Shown here: piece by piece, positions 9,200-18,386 of the stretch | How positions within the stretch are numbered: the stretch's first letter is position 1 | How the letters are laid out: the number at the start of each line of letters is the position of its first letter | Assembly (NCBI RefSeq): GCF_024609265.1 | Contig: NZ_JANHMP010000001.1 | Span: 310,001-374,000, forward strand | DNA: 64,000 nt | Direction of reading: 5' to 3' | Source of the DNA: Geothrix campi | GTDB taxonomy: Bacteria; Acidobacteriota; Holophagae; Holophagales; Holophagaceae | Translations under genes and position numbers: made by a program | Notes under the pieces: model-generated | Database searches by the model: none | The model's input: only the letters and a program-made list of their open reading frames with translations | Told to the model about the DNA's origin: nothing

Positions 9200-10439
9200 G
9201 GCTCTGTCGCGCCCGCAGCGAGGCGGAGGCGGCTTCCGGGCGGGTCCGGGCCTGGAGGATGGCTTGGGCCAGGCTCTCCGCTCCCACATCAGGCGGGACA
9301 TAGACGGCCACCGGGCCCAGCTCCGGGAAGCTGCCGATGTCCGAAAGCACCAGGGGTCGGGACATGCCCAGCAGCTGGCTCACCACGCCTGAGGATTCCC
9401 CGTGGTTCGTGGGCCGGAGCTGCACGGCGACGTGGACCGAGGCCATGAGCGCCTCCAGCTGCCCGTCCGACGGAGCGTCATGGACCTCGAGCCAGGGGCG
9501 CCGCGCCGCAAGCCGATGGCGCCGTGCATATCGGCCCGCGCCGAATCCCGCCAGGATCAGCCGCACGTCCTGGGTAGTAGCGAGCCGATCCAAGGCGGCG
9601 AGGAGCGTGTGAATGCTCTTGCCGCCGCTGAGGCCACCGAAATGTCCCACTCGCAAAGGCGCCTCGGCCGGTTCCGGATGGGCGGCAAGGGGAGGAGGCA
9701 GAGGATGGAACAGGACATCGATGGGAAGGTTCAGGTCGCCCAGATCCTCCCGGACCTTCCGGGCGCAGTAGTCGCTGTGCACCAGGATGCGTTCCGCCCG
9801 GCTAAGCAGGGCCAGGGGCCGGATGCCGCAGGGCGCCTGGGGCCCCGGATCCCCGAAGAGGTCACCCAGGAAGGCAGCCCGATCGGGGTAGTGCTCGCGG
9901 TAGAAGGCGAACACCGCCCGGGCATCCTCTTCAAACCATCCTGTCCAGAAGCGGATGGCCTGGGCTTCGTGGAGGTGCAGCCAGACGCGCCCAGTCTGGG
10001 CTCGGGAGGCGGCGCGGAGGGTGGGCACATGGTGGGGGCTGTTGCCTGCCTCGACTACAACGGCCTGGTAAGAGGTGGGCGGAAGGATCCGGTCCCAACT
10101 TTCGGTGGGGAAGAATCGCCGGTGGGGCGCCCCCTGAGCACGATCGAGGCCTTCCATCGATTCAAAGGGCAGGGGGGCGTAAGTGTCCAACCGCCAGCGC
10201 GCATCGGCGAAAAACCGGGCGGCGAAGGAGGCCACGCCGTTCGGGATCGGGGGCAGGATGGACAGCAGGGCCAGGCGAGGAAGCCCTGGATCGGGGAGGG
10301 CGGCCTGGAGGGTAGCCCATTCACCCAGGCGGAGATCGGGGGGCGCCAGACGGCGGGGTGCGAACAGGCGTTTCAGGGACCGGCTCCAAGGCCGCAGCCG
10401 GGTCCGCTCGAAGGATTTCAACCAGGACCGCATGGACAT
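9156..10439 (-). CDS. GT4-like glycosyltransferase
   Basis: A GT-B type transferase of about 427 residues. Near the N-terminus P-P-I-P-N-G-V-A-S-F resembles the acceptor-side glycine loop of GT4 enzymes. The C-terminal half carries V-G-H-F-G-G-L-S-G-G-K-S and E-S-S-G-V-V-S-Q-L-L-G-M-S-R-P-L-V, the donor site. Three in-frame ATGs cluster at the start; the one at 10439 is preferred because GAGG is seven bases upstream, whereas GAGG almost touches the one at 10445. It lies 30 bases after the GT2 gene on the same strand, so the two are probably co-transcribed. Sugar specificity unknown. Confidence 0.82.
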   Translation of the reverse strand: MSMRSWLKSFERTRLRPWSRSLKRLFAPRRLAPPDLRLGEWATLQAALPDPGLPRLALLSILPPIPNGVASFAARFFADARWRLDTYAPLPFESMEGLDRAQGAPHRRFFPTESWDRILPPTSYQAVVVEAGNSPHHVPTLRAASRAQTGRVWLHLHEAQAIRFWTGWFEEDARAVFAFYREHYPDRAAFLGDLFGDPGPQAPCGIRPLALLSRAERILVHSDYCARKVREDLGDLNLPIDVLFHPLPPPLAAHPEPAEAPLRVGHFGGLSGGKSIHTLLAALDRLATTQDVRLILAGFGAGRYARRHRLAARRPWLEVHDAPSDGQLEALMASVHVAVQLRPTNHGESSGVVSQLLGMSRPLVLSDIGSFPELGPVAVYVPPDVGAESLAQAILQARTRPEAASASLRARQSPSAFRDRLMELMLR

Positions 10440-10469
10440 CGCCATTCCTCGGAAGCTGTGGATCTCATC

Positions 10470-11423
10470 TTAGGTGCGGCCCCGGAGGTCACGGAGTGAG
10501 CGGCCATGAGCCTGCATCTTGAAATCCCGGTAGGCGGCCCACTCCAGCCAGGCCCGCTTGAAACGGAAACGGAAGAGGTACTTTTGGAGTTGGTACGCGA
10601 GCCGGCGCTGGTTCGAGCGCAGGTGCGCGGGGAAGAACTCCTGGATGAGGAACCAGCGGTTCCGGCGATTGTAGTATTCGACCACGGCGCTGCGGAGGCC
10701 CGAAGAGAGGGATTCCTCGTGCGCCACCACCACGCGGGAATTCGACCCGAGGAGCTTTCCCTGGCGCCGCAGAAGCAGGGAGAAGGCCACATCCTCGTAG
10801 TACAGGAAGTAGTGGGGAGGGATGCCTCCCACGGAGAGTGCGTCTGCCACGCGCATGAAGACGGAACAGCCATTGATGAAGGCAAGCGGGTCGTCGAGAC
10901 CCGCGGGGTCCACCAGCACTTCGGTGTGGAAGGTAGGTGGCACGAGGCGGCCTCCGACGATCATCCGTCGACCAGTGGCCACCGTTGTGCCCCAGAGGCC
11001 CACGTCGGGTTGCCGCCGGGCCTCTTCCACCAAGTCCAGGCAGGAACCTTCGAGCAGCAGTGTGTCGTTGTTCAGCACCCAGGCGTACGGGACGTCGTGG
11101 TCGGCCAGGTAGGCCAGCCCCACATTGTTTCCACCGGCGTAACCCAGGTTTTCCGGGATCTCCAGCAAGCCGATCTGGCCGGCCTCCGGGAGGGCCCCGT
11201 CCTCCGCCGACAGCTTCCGGTAACGGATTCCGTGGCTGGCGAGGAGGGCTTCCGGCACTCCGGGAGCCGACCCTGCATCGTTCTCGATCCAAAGGATCCG
11301 CGTCTCCTCCCCCTCATGGGCGAGGAGGCTCTGGATGCAGGCGAGAGTGGAATCAGGCTGGTGGTAGTTCAGCACCAGGATTCCGACGGCAGGAGTGGCC
11401 CCGGCCCGGCCATCCCTGGTCAT
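10470..11423 (-). CDS. GT2-family glycosyltransferase (rhamnosyltransferase-like)
   Basis: A 317-residue GT-A enzyme. The N-terminal V-G-I-L-V-L-N-Y-H-Q-P-D, the G-Y-A-G-G-N-N-V-G-L loop, the D-x-D-like V-L-N-N-D-T-L-L and the Y-Y-E-D-V-A-F-S acceptor motif are all those of GT2 rhamnosyl-type transferases in O-antigen clusters. The ATG has GGGAG five bases upstream. It heads a two-gene minus-strand unit with the GT4-like enzyme and is divergent from the WecE-type gene across about 390 bases that must hold both promoters. Confidence 0.88.
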   Translation of the reverse strand: MTRDGRAGATPAVGILVLNYHQPDSTLACIQSLLAHEGEETRILWIENDAGSAPGVPEALLASHGIRYRKLSAEDGALPEAGQIGLLEIPENLGYAGGNNVGLAYLADHDVPYAWVLNNDTLLLEGSCLDLVEEARRQPDVGLWGTTVATGRRMIVGGRLVPPTFHTEVLVDPAGLDDPLAFINGCSVFMRVADALSVGGIPPHYFLYYEDVAFSLLLRRQGKLLGSNSRVVVAHEESLSSGLRSAVVEYYNRRNRWFLIQEFFPAHLRSNQRRLAYQLQKYLFRFRFKRAWLEWAAYRDFKMQAHGRSLRDLRGRT

Positions 11424-11809
11424 CGATGCTCCCTGCCGGTCACCGGCGGTGTCCTAGCCATCATCCTGAAACTCCAGCGTCATCATTCTTTGGTTTGACA
11501 AGAATAGGCTGGTTTTCCGGAGATTGTCCGTGGACGTGCCCTTCGCGATGAAGAGCCTAGAGTTCGCCGGTGGATCGGGCGCGCATGGCCTCGCTGACGC
11601 AGGCAGCGGACTGGTCTCTCCGCACGGTGGAAGTAGCCCCATGAATTGGCGCCTGGGGTGTGGCCTTTGGGCTGGGCCGAGTCGGAGACCTGGCCTGTCG
11701 GAACGGCCCCGGCGATGGCCTGGCGCTCACGCACTTCGCTCCAGGCGGCGACCGGCTGCTTGGTGATCCGCGGGGCTGGCCCTTACCATGTTTGAATGGA
11801 GCCCACCCC
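11424..11809. other. Intergenic region between divergent glycan genes
   Basis: About 390 bases without a convincing gene. Short frames run through it but lack family features and good starts. The most AT-rich part, near 11485-11520, holds TTGACA at 11495-11500 with no matching -10 at normal spacing on the plus strand. Promoters for both flanking units are expected here, but I cannot place them. Confidence 0.5.
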
Positions 11810-12937
11810 GTGATCCCCTTCAATCGTCCCATCCTTCCTGAACGGGCTTCTGAGCTCATGACCGAGGCCTTCCGATCGGGCAAGGTCTCCGGCGACGGGG
11901 CCTTCTCCAGGCGCTGCGAGGCCTTCCTCAAAGAGCGGTACGGTGCCTCCCGCTGCTTGATGACAACCTCCTGCACCGATGCCCTGGAGCTGGCGGCCAT
12001 CCTCTCTGGAGTCGGGCCCGGCGACGAGGTCATCCTCCCGAGCTTCACCTTCGTCTCCACCGCGAACGCCTTCGCGCTGCGGGGCGCGAAGCTGGTCTTC
12101 GCGGACAGCCTGCCGGACCAGCCCAACCTGGACCCGGCCCAGGTAGAGGCCCTGCTGTCACCAAGGACCAAGGTGATCGTTCCGGTCCACTACGCCGGTG
12201 TCGCGGTAGACATGGACCCCATCATGTCCCTGGCGGCCAGGCAGGGGGCCTTCGTCGTCGAGGACGCCGCCCAGGCCATCGAGGCCACCTACAAGGGTCG
12301 CCAGCTGGGCCTGATCGGGGACCTCGGCGCCTTCTCCTTCCACGAGACGAAGAACATCCATTGTGGCGAGGGCGGCCTGATCGCCCTTCGGGACCCGGCC
12401 TTCGTGTCCCGGGCGGAAGTGATCCGGGAGAAAGGTACCAACCGCAGCGCCTTCTTCCGGGGTGAGGTGGACAAGTACGGCTGGGTGGACATCGGCTCAT
12501 CCTTCCTCCCTTCGGACATCCTCTCGGCCATCCTGTGGGCCCAGATCGAGCATCTGGAGGCGATCTGCCAGCATCGGATGGCCCTCTGGCATTGCTACCG
12601 CGAGGCCCTCGACCCCCTGGAACGCTCGGGCTGGGCCCACCTTCCCGTGGTACCGGACTATGCGGGCCACAACGCCCATGCCTTCTACCTGATCCTGCCG
12701 GACGAGTCCACCCGGGCCCATCTCATCGCCCACCTCAAGGCCCGGGAGATCATGGCGGTCTTTCATTACCAGTCCCTCCACCGGAGCCCGTACTTCCAGG
12801 ACAAGCACGATGGCCGGTCCCTTCCGAATTCCGACCGTTACAGCGACTGCCTCCTCCGTCTCCCACTCTTCCACGACCTCACCGAGGCCGAGCAGGGACG
12901 GGTCGTCGACGGCGTGCTGGACTTCTTCCGGAAATGA
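11810..12937 (+). CDS. wecE: dTDP-4-amino-4,6-dideoxygalactose transaminase type aminotransferase
   Basis: A 375-residue PLP enzyme of the DegT/DnrJ/EryC1 family. In WecE/RffA this turns dTDP-4-keto-6-deoxyglucose into dTDP-4-amino-4,6-dideoxygalactose (Fuc4N). The N-terminus I-P-F-N-R-P and the PLP-lysine block F-H-E-T-K-N-I-H-C-G-E-G-G match WecE closely. The frame is open upstream, but the family start is the GTG at 11810, with GGAG eight bases before it. The stop overlaps the next glycosyltransferase (ATGA). Nearby transferases and a WecD-like acetyltransferase domain suggest an N-acylated amino sugar in a surface glycan. Confidence 0.9.
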   Translation: MIPFNRPILPERASELMTEAFRSGKVSGDGAFSRRCEAFLKERYGASRCLMTTSCTDALELAAILSGVGPGDEVILPSFTFVSTANAFALRGAKLVFADSLPDQPNLDPAQVEALLSPRTKVIVPVHYAGVAVDMDPIMSLAARQGAFVVEDAAQAIEATYKGRQLGLIGDLGAFSFHETKNIHCGEGGLIALRDPAFVSRAEVIREKGTNRSAFFRGEVDKYGWVDIGSSFLPSDILSAILWAQIEHLEAICQHRMALWHCYREALDPLERSGWAHLPVVPDYAGHNAHAFYLILPDESTRAHLIAHLKAREIMAVFHYQSLHRSPYFQDKHDGRSLPNSDRYSDCLLRLPLFHDLTEAEQGRVVDGVLDFFRK

Positions 12938-14400
12938 GTTCCCAGCCAACCATGGTGCGCCGCCTGCGGCTGGCGCAGGCCCTCCAGCGGAGGCTGGAGG
13001 ATGGTCTCGTCTCCGCGTCAGGTGACCGGATCCTGGAACTTGCCGGGTTTGCCGCCAACCTGGCCTGGATGGCCCACGGAGGTGCATTCGCCCTGCCCAG
13101 CGTGGAACGGGCACTCAAGGAGGGGCCCGGGCTGGAAGGCGGAAGGCCGCGGTTGAATCCAGCGAGTGTCGAGGGGCGGACGCTCCATGTCCTCACCACC
13201 GCCTACGAGACCGGAGGTCATACCCGACTCGCTCAGAGGTGGATGGAACTCATGCACCCAGAGCCGTGCGCAGTCGTCCTGGTCGATCAGAGGGAACCGG
13301 TGGCCGCGGATTGGGTCGTTCCTTCTGGGGGAGGAATTCCTCTCCTCGATTTCGAACGCGAAGGCATCCGGTCGAGACTCGACAAGGTCGCCACCCTGCT
13401 CGCCCTGATGCAATCCGCGAGGCGCGTGGTATTCCATATCCACCCGGACGATGCGGTCTCCGTGGCAGCAGGGCATCAAGCGCGAGGCGTCGACCTCTGC
13501 TTCCTCAATCATGCTGATCACGTGGCTTGGCTGGGGGCCTCACTGCCGGCGCTTCTGCTCGGAGGGCGCAGGGGCGGGAATGAACTGGCGGTGCACAGAC
13601 GGGGCATTGATCCCGCGATGTGCGGGTACGTGCCACTGCCGCTTACCGAACCGATTCAGATGGATCGGGGCGAGGCGAGGAAATCTCTGGGCATTGGCGA
13701 GGCCGAGGTGGTGCTGCTCACCCTGGCCTCCGGTTACAAGTACCTGCCGGTGGAAGGCCGGTCACTGCTCGAGCCTCTTTCCCTTGTGCTCCGGAACCCG
13801 GGCCATCGCCTGATCGCCATAGGCCCCGATCCGGAACATCCCGTCTTCACGGAACTGGCCCGGCGCCACCCAGGGAGGGTGCAGGCACTTGGCATCATTC
13901 GGAAACCCGACCTCTATCGGGCCGCGGCGGATATATACATCGACAGTTTTCCGTTCTGTTCCACCACGTCATTGCTCGAGAACATCCTGATCGGCACCCC
14001 GGTGGTGGCGTTCCAGCCTGATCCCGACGAACTCGGAATCTTCTATTCCGATTGGCCGAACCTTCCGGGAAGCCTGTTTGGCTCTCCTGATCCGGAGGGA
14101 TTCGCGGAGAGGGTGGAGGCTCTGGCGGAGAGCCGAGCGCGCAGGCTTGAAGTCGGTGGACGATTGAGGAAGGCCGTCGAGATCCACCTTTCCGAGCCTT
14201 GGCGGGAATCGATGTTGACTCTGCAGAAGTCGGCCTTCACGCCTCGGCCATGGTCCGGCCGGGTTCCGGTGGAGGAGGGGATTCTGGATAGGACTTTGGC
14301 CGGTCTGGGACGCGACCCATTCCGATATCCGAGACTGTCGAAATGGCCCTTGGGGTTCCTGGAGAAAGTCGGTGTAGGTCTGGATCGACTCAGAGGCTGA
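12934..14400 (+). CDS. Glycosyltransferase, GT-B fold, family uncertain
   Basis: A 488-residue protein coupled to wecE by an ATGA overlap. The segment T-A-Y-E-T-G-G-H-T-R-L-A-Q-R-W resembles the acceptor loop of GT-B enzymes. The C-terminal part (residues ~260-420) has a donor-domain look: L-A-S-G-Y-K-Y-L-P, then D-S-F-P-F-C-S-T-T-S-L-L-E-N-I-L-I-G-T-P-V-V-A-F. This resembles O-GlcNAc-transferase-like and bacterial GT41/GT4-type proteins, but no family is decisive. It may transfer the amino sugar made by the preceding gene. Base composition is like its neighbours. Confidence 0.75.
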   Translation: MSSQPTMVRRLRLAQALQRRLEDGLVSASGDRILELAGFAANLAWMAHGGAFALPSVERALKEGPGLEGGRPRLNPASVEGRTLHVLTTAYETGGHTRLAQRWMELMHPEPCAVVLVDQREPVAADWVVPSGGGIPLLDFEREGIRSRLDKVATLLALMQSARRVVFHIHPDDAVSVAAGHQARGVDLCFLNHADHVAWLGASLPALLLGGRRGGNELAVHRRGIDPAMCGYVPLPLTEPIQMDRGEARKSLGIGEAEVVLLTLASGYKYLPVEGRSLLEPLSLVLRNPGHRLIAIGPDPEHPVFTELARRHPGRVQALGIIRKPDLYRAAADIYIDSFPFCSTTSLLENILIGTPVVAFQPDPDELGIFYSDWPNLPGSLFGSPDPEGFAERVEALAESRARRLEVGGRLRKAVEIHLSEPWRESMLTLQKSAFTPRPWSGRVPVEEGILDRTLAGLGRDPFRYPRLSKWPLGFLEKVGVGLDRLRG

Positions 14401-14417
14401 GGGCCGAGGTTGAGGGC

Positions 14418-15569
14418 CTAGTCTTGGGCCGCCGAAGCCCTGAGCATCAGGTCCAAATAGGCGAGCAGGACCGTGGTCCCATCTTGGTCCGTGATCTTCC
14501 CCAGGCATTTCCAGGCTCCCCGCCGGTCCACGTGAAGCGTGCTCAACCGTAGGTGGTAGGTGTGACTGGGGAACATCGGTGCCAGGAAAAGGTAGCGATA
14601 ACCCTGGAATAAGGTGCCAGGTCCCGGGAATTCCATGCCCAGGACTTTGGAAATCCACCCAGTAGCCAGGAGCCCGTGGGCGATCCGTCCCGGAAGGCCG
14701 AGTTTCATCGCGGCCCCGTCATCAAAATGGATGGGGTTGAAGTCCCCGCTTGCCTGCCCATAGGCCTGGATGGCGGCATCGTCCACCAGGAATTCCTGCT
14801 CGACCACGGGACGTTGTGTATAGGTCAGCATGGAATTGACGTGCCAGGTGTGCAGACACTGGGAAAGGGTGAATCCTTCGCGACTCCAGACCTTCTGGAC
14901 AGCCAGATTGTGGATCTGGGTGCTCACCTTCATGGTGCTGAGCCCCTTCGCCTTGTAGTGGGCCTGTGTGAACCTGATCAGGTCAGAGTAGAGACCACCA
15001 CCGGCATGGTCGGGGTGGACACCGTAGAGCACGCCTTCGCAGGTGTTACCCGCCTCGCTGCAGGTCGCAAAGGCGACCCATTGCCCGTCTCGGCGCACGA
15101 GCCAGGCACAGCGGTCGGGCACCTCGCCGCTCCCATATTCCACGGCCCACTCCTGGAATCCCTCCAAGATCCGGTCCGCCGGAAGAAAGGGGTTGGCGTT
15201 GTAGTGATTCCGATAGCCGGAGAATATGGTCTCCACCAGCTTGGAGAGTTCCGGTTGTAGGCTCTTGCCGCAAAGCACGAACTCGAGCCCCGGGTTCCTG
15301 AGGCTCTTCGGTTCGAAGGTCGTAAGGTCCATCTCGTAGTAGACAAGGACGTCGGCGTGGAGGAAGGGGAATCCCGCACGTTCGAATTGAGTCGCGACAG
15401 TCTGCCCATCCCCGGGAGTCCGAATGATGGCCAAGTCCGCTTCCTGATCCAGAAGAAATGCTCGTAGAGCCTTGCCGTCCAGGGTCTCGAGGGTTCCCCG
15501 GAACACCTTCATTCCGAATCGATGGCCCTCAAGTGGGGCGGGGGAAAGCGAGAAGGCGGAAGGGCTCAT
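14418..15569 (-). CDS. GNAT acetyltransferase fused to MaoC-like hydratase
   Basis: A 383-residue two-domain protein. Residues ~20-245 form a GNAT fold resembling WecD (dTDP-Fuc4N acetyltransferase): F-S-G-Y-R-N-H-Y-N-A-N-P-F, then acetyl-CoA loop Y-G-V-H-P-D-H-A-G-G-G-L-Y. Residues ~255-383 form a MaoC-type hotdog domain with the D-x4-H catalytic signature (Y-G-Q-A-S-G-D-F-N-P-I-H, Asp276 and His281) and G-L-P-G-R-I-A-H-G-L-L. ATG 15569 is chosen over GTG 15581 because GTGGAG lies six bases before it. It is convergent with the GT-B gene. MaoC domains hydrate enoyl-CoA; together with WecE this suggests N-acylation of an amino sugar, possibly with a hydroxyacyl group (inference). Confidence 0.85.
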   Translation of the reverse strand: MSPSAFSLSPAPLEGHRFGMKVFRGTLETLDGKALRAFLLDQEADLAIIRTPGDGQTVATQFERAGFPFLHADVLVYYEMDLTTFEPKSLRNPGLEFVLCGKSLQPELSKLVETIFSGYRNHYNANPFLPADRILEGFQEWAVEYGSGEVPDRCAWLVRRDGQWVAFATCSEAGNTCEGVLYGVHPDHAGGGLYSDLIRFTQAHYKAKGLSTMKVSTQIHNLAVQKVWSREGFTLSQCLHTWHVNSMLTYTQRPVVEQEFLVDDAAIQAYGQASGDFNPIHFDDGAAMKLGLPGRIAHGLLATGWISKVLGMEFPGPGTLFQGYRYLFLAPMFPSHTYHLRLSTLHVDRRGAWKCLGKITDQDGTTVLLAYLDLMLRASAAQD

Positions 15570-16013
15570 GAGATTCTCCACAACACGGAATCGGTACGAC
15601 TATGGATGAGAATGGACCTGAAAAAGGTCGGCGTCGAACCGCGTCGTGGTGAAGGTCACCTGGGTTCTCCGTTGGACCTCTGGGCGATCTCATCCTTCTT
15701 TGGAAGGGAACCGTTGAATGGTACGGAATCCCTTTGCTTTCTGTCGACCAGGCATTACCGGGAATACCGGCCTCAGGAAGGGGACCCCGAGGCTCCGCGG
15801 AGACTTGGAATGGACTTTGGGCTTCAGTCCTTGGGTCTCGCTACCCCGAAGGCTATTCCAGGCCTGGCCCTGGACCGCTGGTGGTATCGAGTAGCCCGAA
15901 CGGCGGTCCCGGTGATGGTGGACCCCTGCGGTGCCTCCGACCTTCGGGTTCAACCTCCCCTGTCCCGGCGGGACGGCGAAGAAAGAGCGCCTGGACGCAG
16001 GTAGACTGGGGGG
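15570..16013. other. Intergenic region before aroC
   Basis: About 440 bases between the GNAT-MaoC gene and aroC. I see no gene: plus-strand frames here have no family features, and the long minus-strand frame from 15690 is antisense to aroC. Short inverted repeats occur (GTCCC/GGGAC near 15961), but no clear promoter or terminator. Confidence 0.45.
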
Positions 16014-17138
16014 ATGCTTTTCGATTCCCCTTCGTCCTTCGGCCGCGCCTTCCGCATCCTCACCTTTGGTGAAAGCCATGGGGCCGCGGTGGGAGTGGTG
16101 ATGGACGGCGTGAAGCCCGGGCTCCCGTTCGATCTGGAGGCCATCCAGAAGGAGCTGGACCGGCGGCGGCCGGGCCAGTCGGACCTGGTGACGCCACGGA
16201 ATGAGGCGGATCGCCTGCAGGTGCTCAGTGGCGTCTTCGAGGGGCGCACCACCGGGCATCCCATCGCCCTGGCGGTGTTCAACGAGAACCAGCGGAGCGG
16301 CGATTACAAGGCCATTTCGGAGCTGTTCCGGCCCGGTCACGCGGACCTCACCTATGACCGCAAATACGGGATCCGCGACCCCCGGGGTGGGGGACGCAGC
16401 AGTGGGCGGGAAACCCTGGCCCGAGTGGCGGCCGGCGCCTGGGCCAAGCAGCAGCTCGCCGCCCTGGGTGTGACGGTACGCGGGTTCAATCGGGAGATCG
16501 CCGGCATCGCCGGGACGGCGGTGGAATGGCCTTTCGTGGAAGCCAACCCCCTCCGGGTGGCCGATCCCACGACCTTTGCGGCCCAGCGGTCCGCCGTGGA
16601 GGCTGCCCTCGCCGATGGCGACAGCGTGGGGGGCGTCTGCGAGGTCTGGATCGAAGGCTTGCCCGTGGGCCTCGGAGACCCGGCCTTCGGGAAACTCGAT
16701 GGCCTGCTGGCCTTGGCCTGCATGTCCATCGGTGCGGTGAAGGGCGTGGAACTGGGTGCAGGCTTCGAAAGCGCCCGGCGCCGCGGCAGCGAGAACAATG
16801 ATCCGCTGGGGCCCGGCGGACCGCTCAAGAACGATGCCGGGGGCACCTTGGGAGGCATCAGCACCGGCGCCCCCGTGGTGGTGCGCCTGGCGGTGAAGCC
16901 CACCAGTTCGATCTCGAAAACCCAGCGGACCATTGATCGCGAAGGCCATGCGGCCGACATCTCCACCAAAGGACGCCACGATCCCTGCATCGCCCCGCGG
17001 ATCGTGCCCGTGGCGGAGGCCATGTGCGCCCTGGTGGTCTACGATGCCTGGCTCACCCAGCAGGCCCTCCGGGAGGGTTCGGTGGCTCCCGCCGAGGAAT
17101 GGAACTGGGACGCCATCGAGGCACTGTTCCCGAGATGA
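16014..17138 (+). CDS. aroC: Chorismate synthase
   Basis: Final enzyme of the shikimate pathway: it eliminates phosphate from EPSP to give chorismate, needing reduced FMN. The 374-residue protein shows the family blocks S-F-G-R-A-F-R-I-L-T-F-G-E-S-H-G, R-R-R-P-G-Q-S, and G-G-G-R-S-S-G-R-E-T-A/L. The ATG at 16014 directly follows six G residues, an oddly close ribosome site, but the family N-terminus needs a start at or near here. The product feeds aromatic amino acids and the futalosine route that uses mqnE. It precedes the heme cluster by 84 bases. Confidence 0.95.
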   Translation: MLFDSPSSFGRAFRILTFGESHGAAVGVVMDGVKPGLPFDLEAIQKELDRRRPGQSDLVTPRNEADRLQVLSGVFEGRTTGHPIALAVFNENQRSGDYKAISELFRPGHADLTYDRKYGIRDPRGGGRSSGRETLARVAAGAWAKQQLAALGVTVRGFNREIAGIAGTAVEWPFVEANPLRVADPTTFAAQRSAVEAALADGDSVGGVCEVWIEGLPVGLGDPAFGKLDGLLALACMSIGAVKGVELGAGFESARRRGSENNDPLGPGGPLKNDAGGTLGGISTGAPVVVRLAVKPTSSISKTQRTIDREGHAADISTKGRHDPCIAPRIVPVAEAMCALVVYDAWLTQQALREGSVAPAEEWNWDAIEALFPR

Positions 17139-17222
17139 TTGTTGTGATGACCGCCACGTTCGCGGTCGCATGACGAACTGATGACCTTGCCTCCTCCAGG
17201 CCAATTGACAATCGGATCCGAT

Positions 17223-18386
17223 ATGGAACCCGTCCTCCTCAGTTTCCACGCTCCCATCCACGACCTGGACCTGGTGGCCCAGCACGTGGTGCGGGATGGC
17301 GTGCCGACGCGTCTGCGGGAGTGGCAGCGCACTTCCGGTGCCCGGGAGCTCGTCTACCTGGCCACCTGTCAGCGGGTGCTCTGGATGGTCTGGGGCGGGG
17401 ACGCTGGAGCCATCGATCCAGGACCCGGCGTGCGCCGCTACGAGGGGGAGGATGCCTGGGTCCATCTGCTCGCCATGTCCGCCGGACTGGAATCCGCCAA
17501 CCTGGGTGATCGCGAGATCCCGGGTCAGATGAAGGACGCCCTCGAACAGGCCCGCCAGGTGGGTGTCGCCGGCGACGAGGCCCAGGCCGTCTTCGAGGAC
17601 GTGATTCGCGAGGGACAGCGACTTCGATCACGCCTGGGGTTGGCCGATGGCAATGTCAGCGTCGCCACGGTCGCCCTGAAGCATCTGTGCGAAGGCCTTC
17701 CAGAAGGCTCCTCCATCGCGCTGGTGGGCGTCGGCCCCATGACCCAGTACCTGGCTGAGCGTTTGCCGGAGCGCGGGTTCAAGGTCTCCGTGGCCAACCG
17801 TACCCGGAGCAAGGCCCATGACCTGGCAGATCCCCTGGGCCTCGCGGTGGTGGATCTGCCCAAGCTCCAGCGGGATCCCGCCGGCTTCCAGGCCATTGTG
17901 AGCGCCACCGCCGCTCCCGAACCGATCTTCACACTGGAAGCCTGGCAGACCCTCAAGCGCCCAATTCTGCGCATCCTGGATCTGGCCCTGCCCCCTGATT
18001 CCGAGCCAGGTCTGGAGCAGCTGCCCTGGGTCCACCGGGTGGATCTGTCGGCCTTCCTCGCCCAGACCGCCACCGCGCGGGCCCAGCGGGCCGAGGCGGC
18101 CACGAAAGCTGAAGCTTTCCTCGTGGGCGCTGCGGGCCGCCTGCGCCATCGGGCCCACGCCCGGGGACACAAGCGTCACCTGGCCTCTGCCCAGGAACGC
18201 CTGGACTCGGCCTGGGGCGCCCTGGAGGCCGAAGTGAAGGCCTTGGAGGACTCCATGCAGGGGCTGGACGAGGTCCAGCGCGAGGCCCTCAAAGAGATCC
18301 TGACCCGGGGACGGACCCTGGCCTTCCGGGCCCTGATCCAGACCCAACCCAAACCGGACCCGAACGGAGAGGCAGCCAAGCCATGA
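17223..18386 (+). CDS. hemA: Glutamyl-tRNA reductase, divergent
   Basis: First committed enzyme of C5 heme synthesis: reduces Glu-tRNA to glutamate-1-semialdehyde using NADPH. The 387-residue protein keeps the catalytic cysteine (A-T-C-Q-R-V, Cys49), a form of the G-E-x-Q-I-x-G-Q loop (L-G-D-R-E-I-P-G-Q), an NADP domain (A-L-V-G-V-G-P-M and V-A-N-R-T-R-S-K-A) and a C-terminal dimerisation helix. It is divergent: the usual T-C-N-R-T-E-I and the N-terminal G-L-S-H-K-T are altered. ATG 17223 fits the family start better than ATG 17181, though neither has a strong ribosome site. The stop overlaps hemC (ATGA). Context makes the assignment firm. Confidence 0.88.
   Translation: MEPVLLSFHAPIHDLDLVAQHVVRDGVPTRLREWQRTSGARELVYLATCQRVLWMVWGGDAGAIDPGPGVRRYEGEDAWVHLLAMSAGLESANLGDREIPGQMKDALEQARQVGVAGDEAQAVFEDVIREGQRLRSRLGLADGNVSVATVALKHLCEGLPEGSSIALVGVGPMTQYLAERLPERGFKVSVANRTRSKAHDLADPLGLAVVDLPKLQRDPAGFQAIVSATAAPEPIFTLEAWQTLKRPILRILDLALPPDSEPGLEQLPWVHRVDLSAFLAQTATARAQRAEAATKAEAFLVGAAGRLRHRAHARGHKRHLASAQERLDSAWGALEAEVKALEDSMQGLDEVQREALKEILTRGRTLAFRALIQTQPKPDPNGEAAKP

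Noticed and set aside
11495-11523. TTGACA as a plus-strand promoter
   Set aside because: No acceptable -10 follows at 15-19 bases, so I do not call it.
12535-12933. Longer N-terminus for the GT-B glycosyltransferase
   Set aside because: It overlaps wecE in another frame and is Pro/Arg-rich; the ATG overlapping the wecE stop is the natural start.
15690-17465. Minus-strand frame of 591 codons opposite aroC
   Set aside because: Antisense of chorismate synthase and part of hemA; low-complexity product typical of GC-rich shadows.
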